Shown here: positions 7,715-15,108 of the stretch, one piece after another | How the letters are laid out: the number at the start of each line of letters is the position of its first letter | Numbering within the stretch: position 1 is the stretch's first letter | Source: UBA1732 sp045114455 | Lineage (GTDB): Bacteria; Verrucomicrobiota; Lentisphaeria; Victivallales; UBA1829 | Assembly (NCBI GenBank): GCA_045114455.1 | Contig: JBGUKN010000101.1 | Coordinates: 1-28,893 of the forward strand | Reading direction: 5' to 3' | DNA length: 28,893 nt | Program-made: the position numbers and the translations under genes | The notes under the pieces: generated by a model | The model's database searches: none | Told to the model about the DNA's origin: nothing | The model's input: the letters and a program-made list of their open reading frames with translations, nothing else

Positions 7715-8704
7715 ATGGGCATTCGCATTGCGGGGACGGGCTCCTACCTCCCTGAAAAAATACGGACAAACGCCGACATTGAGAAGCTCGTCGACACCAA
7801 CGACGAATGGATCCGCACACGCACCGGCATCGAAGAACGCCGTATTGCCGCGGAGGACGAGACCGCGTCCACCATGGCGATCCGGGCGGCGGAAAAGGCT
7901 CTGGCCGAGGCCGGCGTCGACGGACGCGACATCGATGCGATCGTGCTTGCCTCGATTTCTCCCGATTACATCTTCCCGAACACCGCCGCGCTGGTCCAGA
8001 ACCATTTCCAGTGCAGGCAGGCGTTCTGCTTCGACCTCTCCGCCGCATGCGCCGGATTCGTTTCCTCCCTGGAAGTCGGATTCTCCCTCATGCGGTCCTT
8101 CCCGAAGAAATACCGCAACGTGCTGGTCTGCGGTTCCGACAAGCTCTCCGTGATCGTGGATTGGACCGACCGCAACACCTGCATCCTCTTTGGCGACGGC
8201 GCAGGATGCGCGCTGCTTCAGAACGACGGCGGCGACACGCAGGACGCCATCCTTGCGAGTTCGCTTCATGCCGACGGCGGCTACACCGACGTCCTGCGGA
8301 TCCCCGCGGGCGGCAGCAAGGCGCCGGCCAGCATTGAAACCGTCCAGAGGCGCCAGCATTTCATCTACATGGAAGGCCGCGAGACCTTCAAACTGGCCGT
8401 GAACGCCATGGTGTCGTCCAGCGAGGAAGTGCTGGCGCAGGCGGGCGTGACGGTCGACCAGCTCGCCCTGGTGATCCCGCATCAGGCGAATCTCCGCATC
8501 ATGCAGGCCGTGGCGAAACGCCTCGGCGTCGGCGAGGACCGTCTGTTCTGCAATATTCAACATTACGGCAACACCAGCTCCGCCTCGATCGGCATCGCGC
8601 TCGACGAAGCGTGCCGTTCCGGGCGCATCAAACGCGGCGACATGGTGCTGTTCACGTCGTTCGGCGGCGGCCTGGCGTGGGGCTCCATGCTGATCCGCTA
8701 CTGA
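7715..8704 (+). CDS. fabH: Beta-ketoacyl-ACP synthase III
   Basis: FabH starts type II fatty acid synthesis by condensing an acyl-CoA primer, usually acetyl-CoA, with malonyl-ACP. The 329-residue protein carries the Cys-His-Asn triad: C112 in DLSAACAGF, H256 in VIPHQANLRI and N286 in QHYGNTSSAS. The family N-terminal signature is seen in GTGSYLPEKIRTNADIEKL and in WIRTRTGIEERRI, and the C-terminal FGGGLAWGS glycine loop is intact. The open frame extends upstream, but the ATG at 7715 is preferred because the family begins there and GAAGGATG precedes it. Here fabH stands alone, with its own promoter and terminator, not in the frequent plsX-fabH-fabD cluster. Confidence 0.97.
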   Translation: MGIRIAGTGSYLPEKIRTNADIEKLVDTNDEWIRTRTGIEERRIAAEDETASTMAIRAAEKALAEAGVDGRDIDAIVLASISPDYIFPNTAALVQNHFQCRQAFCFDLSAACAGFVSSLEVGFSLMRSFPKKYRNVLVCGSDKLSVIVDWTDRNTCILFGDGAGCALLQNDGGDTQDAILASSLHADGGYTDVLRIPAGGSKAPASIETVQRRQHFIYMEGRETFKLAVNAMVSSSEEVLAQAGVTVDQLALVIPHQANLRIMQAVAKRLGVGEDRLFCNIQHYGNTSSASIGIALDEACRSGRIKRGDMVLFTSFGGGLAWGSMLIRY

Positions 8705-8718
8705 GTCCGCATTTCCGC

Positions 8719-8750
8719 AGGGCGGGTCTTCCGATCCGCTCTTTCTTTTT
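8719..8750 (+). terminator. Intrinsic terminator after fabH
   Basis: AGGGCGGGTC (8719-8728) pairs with GATCCGCTCT (8733-8742), including G-U pairs, around a TTCC loop. It is followed by TTCTTTTT, all within 46 bases of the fabH stop. This is a convincing rho-independent terminator that makes fabH monocistronic. Confidence 0.8.
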
Positions 8751-8777
8751 GTCCCGATGCTTTGATTTCAATAAACT
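8749..8777 (+). promoter_or_regulatory. Possible promoter for the rRNA methyltransferase gene
   Basis: TTGTCC (8749-8754), a 17-base spacer and TAAACT (8772-8777) lie directly after the fabH terminator and about 30 bases before the ATG. The matches are weak, but some promoter is expected here because the terminator isolates the gene. Confidence 0.35.
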
Positions 8778-8806
8778 TCGATTTCCTGCGAGGATCCTAT
8801 CCGCTT

Positions 8807-9994
8807 ATGAATACCGTCATCCTGAAAGAAGGCCGCGAGAAATCCGTTCTGCGGCGCCATCCGTGGATTTTCTCCGGCGCGATCCGCGAGGTCGCGGGGA
8901 ATCCCGGACCCGGCGAAACCGTCGAAGTCCGCAGCGCGTGCGGCGAATTTCTGGCGCACGGGGCATACGCCGCGGTGTCGCATATCCCGGTGAAGCTCTG
9001 GAGTTTTACGGAATCCGAGGCGGTTGACGAGACGTTCTTCCGGAATCGCCTGGCGTCGGCATTCGCGCTCAGGAAGACCGTTTTCCACGGCTGCCTGCCG
9101 GATGCGTTCCGTCTGGTCTGCGCGGAGTCGGACGGCCTTCCCGGCCTGATCGTCGACGTCTACGGCGCGTACGCCGTCTGCCAGATCACGGGCGCGGGGA
9201 TGGAACGCCACAGGGATCTGATCGGAAAACTCCTGCTGGATTACGCGAAGGGCGTGTACGAACGTTCCGACGTCGACAGCCGCGCGAAGGACGGTCTGCC
9301 GTCCCGGACGGGGCATTTTGCCGGAGACGCCCTGCCGGACGTGCTGGAGTTCACGGAGAACGGCATCCGGTACCGCGCCGACTATCTGGAGGGACACAAG
9401 ACCGGATTTTACCTCGACCAGCGCGAAAACCGCCGTCTGGTGGCCGAATGCGCCGCCGGAGCCGAAAGCGTACTGAACTGTTTTTCCTACACGGGCGGAT
9501 TCGGTCTTTCCGCGCTGAAAGGCGGCGCGAAGCATGTGCTGAACGTGGATTCCTCGGAGCCCGCGCTTGCCCGCGCCCGTGAACTGGCGGCGCTGAACGG
9601 TTTTTCCCCCGACGCGTTCGAGACGGCGGAGGCGGACGTGTTCCAGTTCCTGCGGAGCTGCCGCGACGCGCGGAGGAGCTTCGACCTGATCGTGCTGGAC
9701 CCGCCGAAGTTCGCGGAGACCGTGTCGCAGCGGGAGCGCGCCGCCCGCGCCTACAAGGACATCAATCTGCTGGCTGTGAAGCTCCTCAATCCGGGCGGAC
9801 AGCTGTTCACGTTCTCCTGTTCCGGCGCGATCGACGACGAGCTTTTCGCGAAGATCGTGGATTCGGCGGCGTCGGACGCGCGACGGCCTCTCCGCACGGT
9901 GCGCTGGCTTTCCCAGGGACCGGACCATCCCGCCCTGACTTCGTTCCCGGAGGGGCGCTATCTCAAGGGGCTTCAGCTTGCCGCTTCGATTTGA
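8807..9994 (+). CDS. rlmI: Class I SAM-dependent 23S rRNA (cytosine-5) methyltransferase, RlmI type
   Basis: The 395-residue protein matches the RlmI length. RlmI methylates a cytosine of 23S rRNA at C5. An N-terminal PUA domain (about 1-75, with LRRHPWIFSGAIREV) and a middle domain (about 75-185, with LVCAESDGLPGLIVDVYG) precede the Rossmann methyltransferase domain. That domain has FYLDQRENRR (201-210), SAM motif I NCFSYTGGFG (224-233), the acidic VDSSEPALARA strand end, and DLIVLDPPKFAE (293-304). C338 in FTFSCSG fits the catalytic cysteine region. A TTG start 45 bases upstream is possible, but ATG 8807 matches the family N-terminus and has GAGGA upstream. The exact target base is not proven. 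Confidence 0.9.
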   Translation: MNTVILKEGREKSVLRRHPWIFSGAIREVAGNPGPGETVEVRSACGEFLAHGAYAAVSHIPVKLWSFTESEAVDETFFRNRLASAFALRKTVFHGCLPDAFRLVCAESDGLPGLIVDVYGAYAVCQITGAGMERHRDLIGKLLLDYAKGVYERSDVDSRAKDGLPSRTGHFAGDALPDVLEFTENGIRYRADYLEGHKTGFYLDQRENRRLVAECAAGAESVLNCFSYTGGFGLSALKGGAKHVLNVDSSEPALARARELAALNGFSPDAFETAEADVFQFLRSCRDARRSFDLIVLDPPKFAETVSQRERAARAYKDINLLAVKLLNPGGQLFTFSCSGAIDDELFAKIVDSAASDARRPLRTVRWLSQGPDHPALTSFPEGRYLKGLQLAASI

Positions 9995-10016
9995 ACGGAA
10001 CGCCGTTTCGTCCGGT

Positions 10017-10391
10017 TCAGTGCCAGTGCCGGATCAGGTGGATCGCGACCGCGAGGACATCCACTGCCAGCACGAAGAATGACGCGCCGAACAGCAGACG
10101 CAGGATGCGTTCCTGAAGGATGAAATGGTCGAAAAGTTCGGGCGCGGTATGCCGGATGAAATCGTCGCGGTCCGCAATCTGCCTTTCCCTCCGGCAGTAG
10201 CGCCGCCACGGCGCATAATGGGAGCCCGACGGGGCGAGTTTGAAGAACGGGTAATCCAGTTCATGCGGGCAGGGGTCGTCCAGTTTTTCCGCGCTGATGC
10301 GGCGGATCTTTTTTTTCAGGACCTCGTGCGACATGTCCAGAAAGATGAAGGCAAGCAGAAAAAGCGCGGAGACCAGCAGGATGAAAACCAT
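10017..10391 (-). CDS. Hypothetical two-pass membrane protein
   Basis: I recognise no family in this 124-residue protein. It has a hydrophobic N-terminal segment (about 2-19, LLVSALFLLAFIFLD) and a second near the C-terminus (about 97-120, LLFGASFFVLAVDVLAVAI). Between them is a charged soluble loop with WRRYCRRERQ and histidine-rich patches, and the protein ends IRHWH. A candidate promoter lies upstream. It is convergent with rlmI (22-base gap) and divergent from the permease gene. Support comes from the coherent topology, the promoter and the absence of any competing gene. Confidence 0.6.
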   Translation of the reverse strand: MVFILLVSALFLLAFIFLDMSHEVLKKKIRRISAEKLDDPCPHELDYPFFKLAPSGSHYAPWRRYCRRERQIADRDDFIRHTAPELFDHFILQERILRLLFGASFFVLAVDVLAVAIHLIRHWH

Positions 10392-10441
10392 GATAGACGA
10401 TTGCTCGTGTATGGTGAAGCGATTGATTCAGGGATACCATT

Positions 10442-10470
10442 ATAATACATCCCGGAACGGCGAAAATCAA
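10442..10470 (-). promoter_or_regulatory. Candidate promoter for the 124-residue membrane protein
   Basis: On the minus strand TTGATT (10465-10470), a 17-base spacer and TATTAT (10442-10447) precede the gene by about 50 bases. The site sits in an AT-rich island of a GC-rich sequence. Confidence 0.5.
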
Positions 10471-10520
10471 GCGGGAATCGGGAAAAGTGCATGTTTTGCC
10501 CGTTTTTTTCGGGCCCGGAT

Positions 10521-10548
10521 TTGCAATCGGCGCAAAACGAGGTAAATT
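10521..10548 (+). promoter_or_regulatory. Candidate promoter for the DppB-type permease
   Basis: TTGCAA (10521-10526), a 16-base spacer and TAAATT (10543-10548) lie about 59 bases before the ATG. AAAGGA (about 10589-10594) is the likely ribosome site. Confidence 0.45.
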
Positions 10549-10607
10549 GTTAGGATGGAATCGTTGTTTTACCCCGGACCCCCCGCAGAAAGGACGCCTC
10601 TTCGCGC

Positions 10608-11651
10608 ATGAAGGGACAATTCTGGACATATCTGGTCAAGCGCCTCGGCCTCGGCTTCTTCACGCTTTTCGTGATCCTGCTGGCGAGCTATGCCCTGATG
10701 CGCCTTGCGCCAGGCGACCCGTCCAAAAGCACGTTCCTCTCCGCCGACGGAGGCGGCAAGAACGCCGCGGGGTCCATGTCGAGCGACAAAAGCGACCTCG
10801 GGCGCAACAAGATCATCGAACAGAAACTCCACCTCGACAAACCGATCGTCGTCGGGTTCGGCCTGTGGATATGGGACGCGCTCCACGGCGACCTGGGGGC
10901 GTCCGTCGCGGTCGACAAGGGGCGGCCCGTGACCGATCTGATCATGGAACGCCTCCCCATTACGATCAAGCTCAATCTCTTCGCGATCCTCGTCACATAC
11001 ATCCTGTCCATCCCGATCGGCATCCAGACCGCCGTGCGGCATGACACCGTGTTCGACAAGACAACGACGCTGTTCCTGTTCTTCCTGTACTCCCTGCCTG
11101 CCATCTCCGTGGCGCTGCTGCTTCAGGCGACGCTCTGCGTGGGCGGCCTCGCGCCGATCTTCCCTTTGAAGGGGCTCACGCCCGACATCACGCAGGGGAT
11201 GAGCTCGTGGAAGATCATGTGGGTGACGGCGATGCACTACGTCCTGCCGGTCTTCTGCCTCAGCTACGCGTCTTTTGCCGGGATCGCGCGCTTCACGCGG
11301 GCGGGCATGCTCGACGTGATCCGCCAGGAGTACATCCGCACGGCGCGCGCGAAGGGCCTGCCGGAAAAGGATGTCATCTATGTCCATGCGTTCCGCAACG
11401 CCCTCATCATCATGATCACGCTGTTCGCGGGCATCCTGCCGGGACTGGTGTCCGGCAGCATCCTGATCGAATACATCTTCAACATCCCCGGCATGGGCGC
11501 GCTTTCCATGCTCGCGCTCAGCAGCCGCGACATCCCGCTGATGATGACGCTCTTCGCGTTCAGCGGATTCCTAACGCTCGCCGGCATCCTGCTGTCGGAC
11601 ATCCTGTACGTGATCGCCGATCCGAGAATCGGCTTCGAGTCCCGCGTGTAA
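10608..11651 (+). CDS. ABC transporter permease, DppB/OppB type
   Basis: This is a 347-residue inner-membrane permease of the peptide/nickel ABC importer family. The N-terminal membrane segment (about 12-31) is followed by the family motif RLAPGDP (32-38). The extracytoplasmic loop contains KLHLDKPIVVGFGLWIWD, and GDLGASV follows at about 94-100. The EAA loop that contacts the ATPase is EYIRTARAKGLPEKDVIYVH (241-260). The C-terminus has IEYIFNIPGMGAL and YVIADPRIGF, both typical. The partner permease, binding protein and ATPases are absent on either side: the gene is flanked by a divergent hypothetical gene and a terminator. It must therefore work with components encoded elsewhere, or the rest was lost. 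Confidence 0.9.
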   Translation: MKGQFWTYLVKRLGLGFFTLFVILLASYALMRLAPGDPSKSTFLSADGGGKNAAGSMSSDKSDLGRNKIIEQKLHLDKPIVVGFGLWIWDALHGDLGASVAVDKGRPVTDLIMERLPITIKLNLFAILVTYILSIPIGIQTAVRHDTVFDKTTTLFLFFLYSLPAISVALLLQATLCVGGLAPIFPLKGLTPDITQGMSSWKIMWVTAMHYVLPVFCLSYASFAGIARFTRAGMLDVIRQEYIRTARAKGLPEKDVIYVHAFRNALIIMITLFAGILPGLVSGSILIEYIFNIPGMGALSMLALSSRDIPLMMTLFAFSGFLTLAGILLSDILYVIADPRIGFESRV

Positions 11652-11680
11652 AAAAATCAATCCTTCTGAGCACAATAATA

Positions 11681-11720
11681 AGTCCTATAAGTCGTATAAG
11701 GCCTATAGGACTCGTTTTTT
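11681..11720 (+). terminator. Palindromic terminator made of 9-base units
   Basis: AGTCCTATA (11681-11689) is a perfect inverted repeat of TATAGGACT (11704-11712), and CGTTTTTT follows. It lies 30 bases after the permease stop and is a plausible intrinsic terminator. The interval also reads as three related 9-mers: GTCCTATAA, GTCGTATAA, GGCCTATAG. Confidence 0.65.
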
Positions 11721-11756
11721 GGGAAAAGGGTTAGTTCGCGTGCATTTGGTCGGCGA

Positions 11757-11831
11757 CACTGCAGGCAGTGCTGAAGTAGTGCCGTGCTTCGCGACGGCAC
11801 ACTGCAAGTGGTGCTGAAGCAGTGCCCGGCT
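11757..11831. repeat. Imperfect 32-base direct repeat with internal hairpin
   Basis: Two 32-base copies (11757-11788 and 11800-11831) match at 26 of 32 positions with a 43-base period; both begin CACTGCA and contain GTGCTGAAG. A stem GTGCCGT (11779-11785) / ACGGCAC (11794-11800) spans the junction. This is in the gap between the convergent permease and epimerase genes and does not look coding. Two copies are too few for a CRISPR. Confidence 0.6.
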
Positions 11832-11864
11832 ATGTTCGGACACGGGAAATGATGTGCAGGAGCG

Positions 11865-12860
11865 TCAGCCCGGCACTGTATCAGAGGAGGACTTGTCCTC
11901 CCCGCGGAACTGTTCGGCGACGTCGGAGATGATCCGTTCGAGGGGGAGTTCGGCTTTCCAGCCGCAGATGCGTTCGATCTTGGCGCAGTCCGGGGCGCGG
12001 TGGAGCATGTCCTCGAAGCCCGGTTCGTAGGCCTTGTCGTAGGAGACGACCTCGATCTTCGACTTGCTGTGAAGCTGTGCGATGATCGTTTCCGCGAGCT
12101 GGCGGATCGTGATGCTGTGCGTGCTGCCGATGTTCAGGATCTGCCCGAACGACGCTTCGCAATCGGGAAGGAGACGGAGCGCGCGGATCGTGTCGGACAC
12201 ATGGCAAAAACAGCGGGTCTGCTCGCCGGTGCCGAAGACGCGGAGCGGCTTGCCCTGAATCGCGGCGGAGACGAAGCGCGGGATGACCATGCCGTAGCGT
12301 CCTGTCTGGCGCGGTCCGACGGTGTTGAAGAAGCGCGTGACGGTGCCGGGGAGGCCTTTCGAGCGGTGATACGCCATGAGCAGGAACTCGTCGATGAGCT
12401 TGCTGCAGGCGTAGCTCCAGCGGGAATGCGTGGACGGGCCGATGATGAGGTCGTCGGTCTCGTGGAACGGCACGGCGGCGGATTTGCCGTAGACTTCGCT
12501 GGTGGACGCGATGAAGACGCGGCGGCCGCCGAACTTGTCGGCGAGCTTCAGGATACGGCTCGTGCCGGAAACGTTGGTCTCGATCGTGCGGATCGGGTCG
12601 TGGACGACCAGCTCGACGCCGACCGCCGCCGCCAGATGGTACACGACGTCGGCCTTCTTCACCAGTCCGGGCAGCGCGCGTGAGGAGATCACGTTGCCCT
12701 TCACGAACTCGACGCGTTCCCGATGCGGGAGATGCTTCAGGTTGTCGAGCGAGCCGGTGGAAAGGTCGTCGATGATCGAGACGCTGTGGCCGTCCTTCAG
12801 CCAGGATTCGGCGAGATGCGAGCCGATGAATCCGGCTCCGCCTGTGATGAGGATGTTCAT
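11865..12860 (-). CDS. NAD-dependent sugar-nucleotide epimerase/dehydratase
   Basis: This is a 331-residue extended short-chain dehydrogenase. The NAD-binding motif GGAGFIG (7-13) opens the protein, with D31-D32 at the end of strand 2 for the ribose. YHLAAAVGVELVVHDP (74-89) precedes the STSEVYG strand (119-125) and the catalytic Y150xxxK154 in WSYACSK. NTVGPRQTGRYG and GEQTRCFCHVSD are of the kind seen in UDP-glucose 4-epimerase and UDP-glucuronate decarboxylase. The substrate cannot be fixed from sequence alone. Its ATG overlaps the pssA stop by four bases, so it is translationally coupled to the phospholipid genes, which is an unusual partner. It ends the operon. Confidence 0.88.
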   Translation of the reverse strand: MNILITGGAGFIGSHLAESWLKDGHSVSIIDDLSTGSLDNLKHLPHRERVEFVKGNVISSRALPGLVKKADVVYHLAAAVGVELVVHDPIRTIETNVSGTSRILKLADKFGGRRVFIASTSEVYGKSAAVPFHETDDLIIGPSTHSRWSYACSKLIDEFLLMAYHRSKGLPGTVTRFFNTVGPRQTGRYGMVIPRFVSAAIQGKPLRVFGTGEQTRCFCHVSDTIRALRLLPDCEASFGQILNIGSTHSITIRQLAETIIAQLHSKSKIEVVSYDKAYEPGFEDMLHRAPDCAKIERICGWKAELPLERIISDVAEQFRGEDKSSSDTVPG

Positions 12861-13774
12861 TGTTTCCGGTCTCCGTCTTCGGCGGCGTCCTGTTCCGGTC
12901 CCTGCGGGGAACTGGAGCCCGGGACGAGCGGATGCGTGTGCTTCACGAATCCCATCTTGAGCGCGAAATACGCGATCAGGCCCCACACGACATAGATGTT
13001 CACGAGGAGGAAGGGGAAAAGGAAGGGATTCACGAGGAAGGACGAGACGAGCCAGGCGAGGAGCAGCAGGGCGATGACCAGGAGGCGGTCCTTGTGGTAG
13101 CGCGCGGAGGCCAGGTATTTGCCGAAGTGCAGGTACGGGACCTGGCTGACCATCAGGAAGCCGAGGATCGTGGCGTAGATCGGCAGATAGCGGAAATATT
13201 CGCGGAGGGTGTTGCTGCCTTTTTCCGTGGCGGCGAAGAGGATGATGGTGCAGAGCGCGGCGGCGGCTCCGGGGGAGGGGAGTCCGGTGAAGACGTCGCT
13301 GCTCTTCTTTTCGTACATGGCGTGGACGTTGTAGGTGGCGAGGCGGAGCGCGGCGCATCCGAGGTAGATGCCGCAGAGCATGCAGATGGGGACGAATTCG
13401 CCGGCGCGTTCGATGTGGCGCATGTTGTGGGCCATGACGGCAACGAGCGTGGCGGGTGCGACGCCGAACGTGGTCATGTCGGCGAGGGAGTCCATCTGGA
13501 TGCCGTGCAGGCTGGAGGCGTGCAGGAGGCGCGCCGTGAAGCCGTCGAACATGTCGAAGACCATTGCGAACAGGATGAGCCCGGCACTCCAGGCGAAGAT
13601 CGTGGCCATGGCGTGCTGGTCGTCGACGTGCTTGTATGCCTGAAGCGTGACGAGGATGGCGGCGTAACCGCAGAGGGAATTGCAGAGCGTAAGGCTGTTC
13701 GGGACGAACTGCAGCCAACGTTCCAGTTTCCGCGAGGACGGCGCAACGCGTTCCTGTCCGTTTTCGTCGTTCAT
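12857..13774 (-). CDS. pssA: CDP-diacylglycerol--serine O-phosphatidyltransferase
   Basis: The enzyme makes phosphatidylserine from CDP-diacylglycerol and L-serine in the inner membrane. The 305-residue protein has the complete CDP-alcohol phosphotransferase motif: D77-G78-x2-A81-R82-x8-G91-x3-D95-x3-D99. It begins with VPNSLTLCNSLCGYAAI, typical of PssA type II. Multiple membrane segments follow, including AALCTIILFA and the C-terminal pair around 238-280. A charged tail (PQGPEQDAAEDGDRKQ) ends it. ATGA overlaps link it to psd upstream and to the epimerase downstream. AAAGGA within the psd end is its ribosome site. Together with psd it makes phosphatidylethanolamine. Confidence 0.96.
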   Translation of the reverse strand: MNDENGQERVAPSSRKLERWLQFVPNSLTLCNSLCGYAAILVTLQAYKHVDDQHAMATIFAWSAGLILFAMVFDMFDGFTARLLHASSLHGIQMDSLADMTTFGVAPATLVAVMAHNMRHIERAGEFVPICMLCGIYLGCAALRLATYNVHAMYEKKSSDVFTGLPSPGAAAALCTIILFAATEKGSNTLREYFRYLPIYATILGFLMVSQVPYLHFGKYLASARYHKDRLLVIALLLLAWLVSSFLVNPFLFPFLLVNIYVVWGLIAYFALKMGFVKHTHPLVPGSSSPQGPEQDAAEDGDRKQ

Positions 13775-14541
13775 TTCATGTCCTTTGCGGCGGCCTCTTC
13801 GGCCAGCGAGTGAAGTTTCGCCTTCGCCTCGGGGCGGACGAACGCGAGGATGGAGGAACCGGCGCGGACGGCTTCGCCCACGTTCACGGCCACGTCGATG
13901 CCCATTCCGGCGGGGATGTAGAGTTCCGTGCGGGACCCGAATTTGATCATGCCGTACCGCTGGCCCCTGGCATAGGTCTCGCCGGGGTTGACCGGGCAGA
14001 CGATGCGGCGCGCGATGGCGCCTGAGACCTGGCGGACGGCGACAGGGAACGTTTCTCCCTCGAACGGGCAGGTGCCGCCGAGAAGCATGGATTCGTTGAC
14101 TTTTCCGGCGTCCGGGTCGCGGGCGTCCAGATACTTGCCCGGCTTGTAGAATTTGAATTCGACCTTCATGTCCCACGGCGCGCGGTTGATGTGCACGTTG
14201 AAGACGGAGAGGAAGATGCCGATGCGGAGAATGTCCTTGTCGTGGAAGAGGCGGCGGAGATCGTCGCATTCGAGCGTCTCGGACTTGATGAGCTCCACGT
14301 CCTTGATGACGCCGTCGGCCGGCGATACGATGGCGGACGGATCGTCGGCGATCCTGCGGTGCGGATCGCGGAAGAACGCGCAGGCGGCGAAGCAGACGAG
14401 CGCGGCGAAGGCGATGATGGCCAGCATGATACCTGGCCTGAGGATACTGAGAAACACGGATGCGATGCTGAGTCCGCTCACGCCGAGGAAAGCGGCGAGC
14501 GCCAGCCCCCATTCTTTTTTACCGTATTTTGTGAGAATCAT
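13771..14541 (-). CDS. psd: Phosphatidylserine decarboxylase proenzyme
   Basis: Psd converts phosphatidylserine to phosphatidylethanolamine and uses a pyruvoyl group made by self-cleavage. The 256-residue protein has two N-terminal membrane helices (about 14-55), then FFRDPHR, SPADGVI (72-78) and FNVHINRAPWD (113-123). The self-cleavage site is KFGSRTELYIP, with cleavage expected between G202 and S203. This is the shorter proenzyme class with a GSR-type site rather than the LGST of E. coli. GGAAGG precedes the ATG. It overlaps pssA by four bases and follows ruvC by 18 bases. Confidence 0.96.
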   Translation of the reverse strand: MILTKYGKKEWGLALAAFLGVSGLSIASVFLSILRPGIMLAIIAFAALVCFAACAFFRDPHRRIADDPSAIVSPADGVIKDVELIKSETLECDDLRRLFHDKDILRIGIFLSVFNVHINRAPWDMKVEFKFYKPGKYLDARDPDAGKVNESMLLGGTCPFEGETFPVAVRQVSGAIARRIVCPVNPGETYARGQRYGMIKFGSRTELYIPAGMGIDVAVNVGEAVRAGSSILAFVRPEAKAKLHSLAEEAAAKDMK

Positions 14542-14559
14542 GACGTGCCTTCCGTTTGT

Positions 14560-15072
14560 TCAGATCGGTTGAGGTTGCCTGACGATGCCGTTACAGGCGC
14601 GCAGGACCAGATTGCCGTGGCAGTAGGCGAGCGCGAGGGCGTCCGTGGCGTCGTCCGGGATTTGCGAGATGTCGAGTCCGCCTAGGTTCGCCATGATCGC
14701 GGCGACCTGGCTTTTGTCCGCTTCGCCGAGGCCGGTCGCGGCGCGTTTCGCGCTCTTCGGGGAATATTCGAACGCCGGAACGGAGCATTCGGCGAGGGCG
14801 GTGATGACCGCGCCGCGGGCGAGGCTCAGGATCATGGCGGTCCTGACGTTCCGTGAGACGAATGCCGATTCTATGGCGGCGGCTTCGGGCTTGAACGATG
14901 AAACAAGTTCGCGAATGCCTCCGGCGAGACGCCTGAGACATTCGCTGTGGGGTAGGGAGGGCGCGTTGCGGATCAGGCCGCAGTCCAGGATCTGGATGGA
15001 ACCGCCGGTCCGCATGTCGATCACGCCGTATCCGGTTTTTCGGATGGCCGTATCTATGCCGATGATGATCAT
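14560..15072 (-). CDS. ruvC: Crossover junction endodeoxyribonuclease RuvC
   Basis: RuvC resolves Holliday junctions by paired nicking. All four acidic active-site residues appear: D7 in IIIGIDTAIRKTGYGVID, E68 in AAIESAFVSRN, and D141 and D144 in PDDATDALALAYCH. The 170-residue length is normal. GGAGGG lies about 10 bases before the ATG. It follows yebC by 36 bases, a common pairing, but the next genes are psd and pssA rather than ruvA and ruvB. Confidence 0.97.
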   Translation of the reverse strand: MIIIGIDTAIRKTGYGVIDMRTGGSIQILDCGLIRNAPSLPHSECLRRLAGGIRELVSSFKPEAAAIESAFVSRNVRTAMILSLARGAVITALAECSVPAFEYSPKSAKRAATGLGEADKSQVAAIMANLGGLDISQIPDDATDALALAYCHGNLVLRACNGIVRQPQPI

Positions 15073-15108
15073 CCGGGACGCCCTCCGTGCCGGGAACGAA
15101 ACCGCAGG

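Noticed and set aside
8762..8806. TTG start extending the rRNA methyltransferase by 15 residues
   Set aside because: The extension overlaps the candidate promoter and lacks a good ribosome site, while ATG 8807 matches the family N-terminus.
9994..10007. Terminator between rlmI and the convergent gene (AACGG/CCGTT)
   Set aside because: The stem is only five bases and no T-tract follows.
11757..11831. CRISPR array
   Set aside because: There are only two imperfect copies, spaced about 11 bases apart, and no cas genes.
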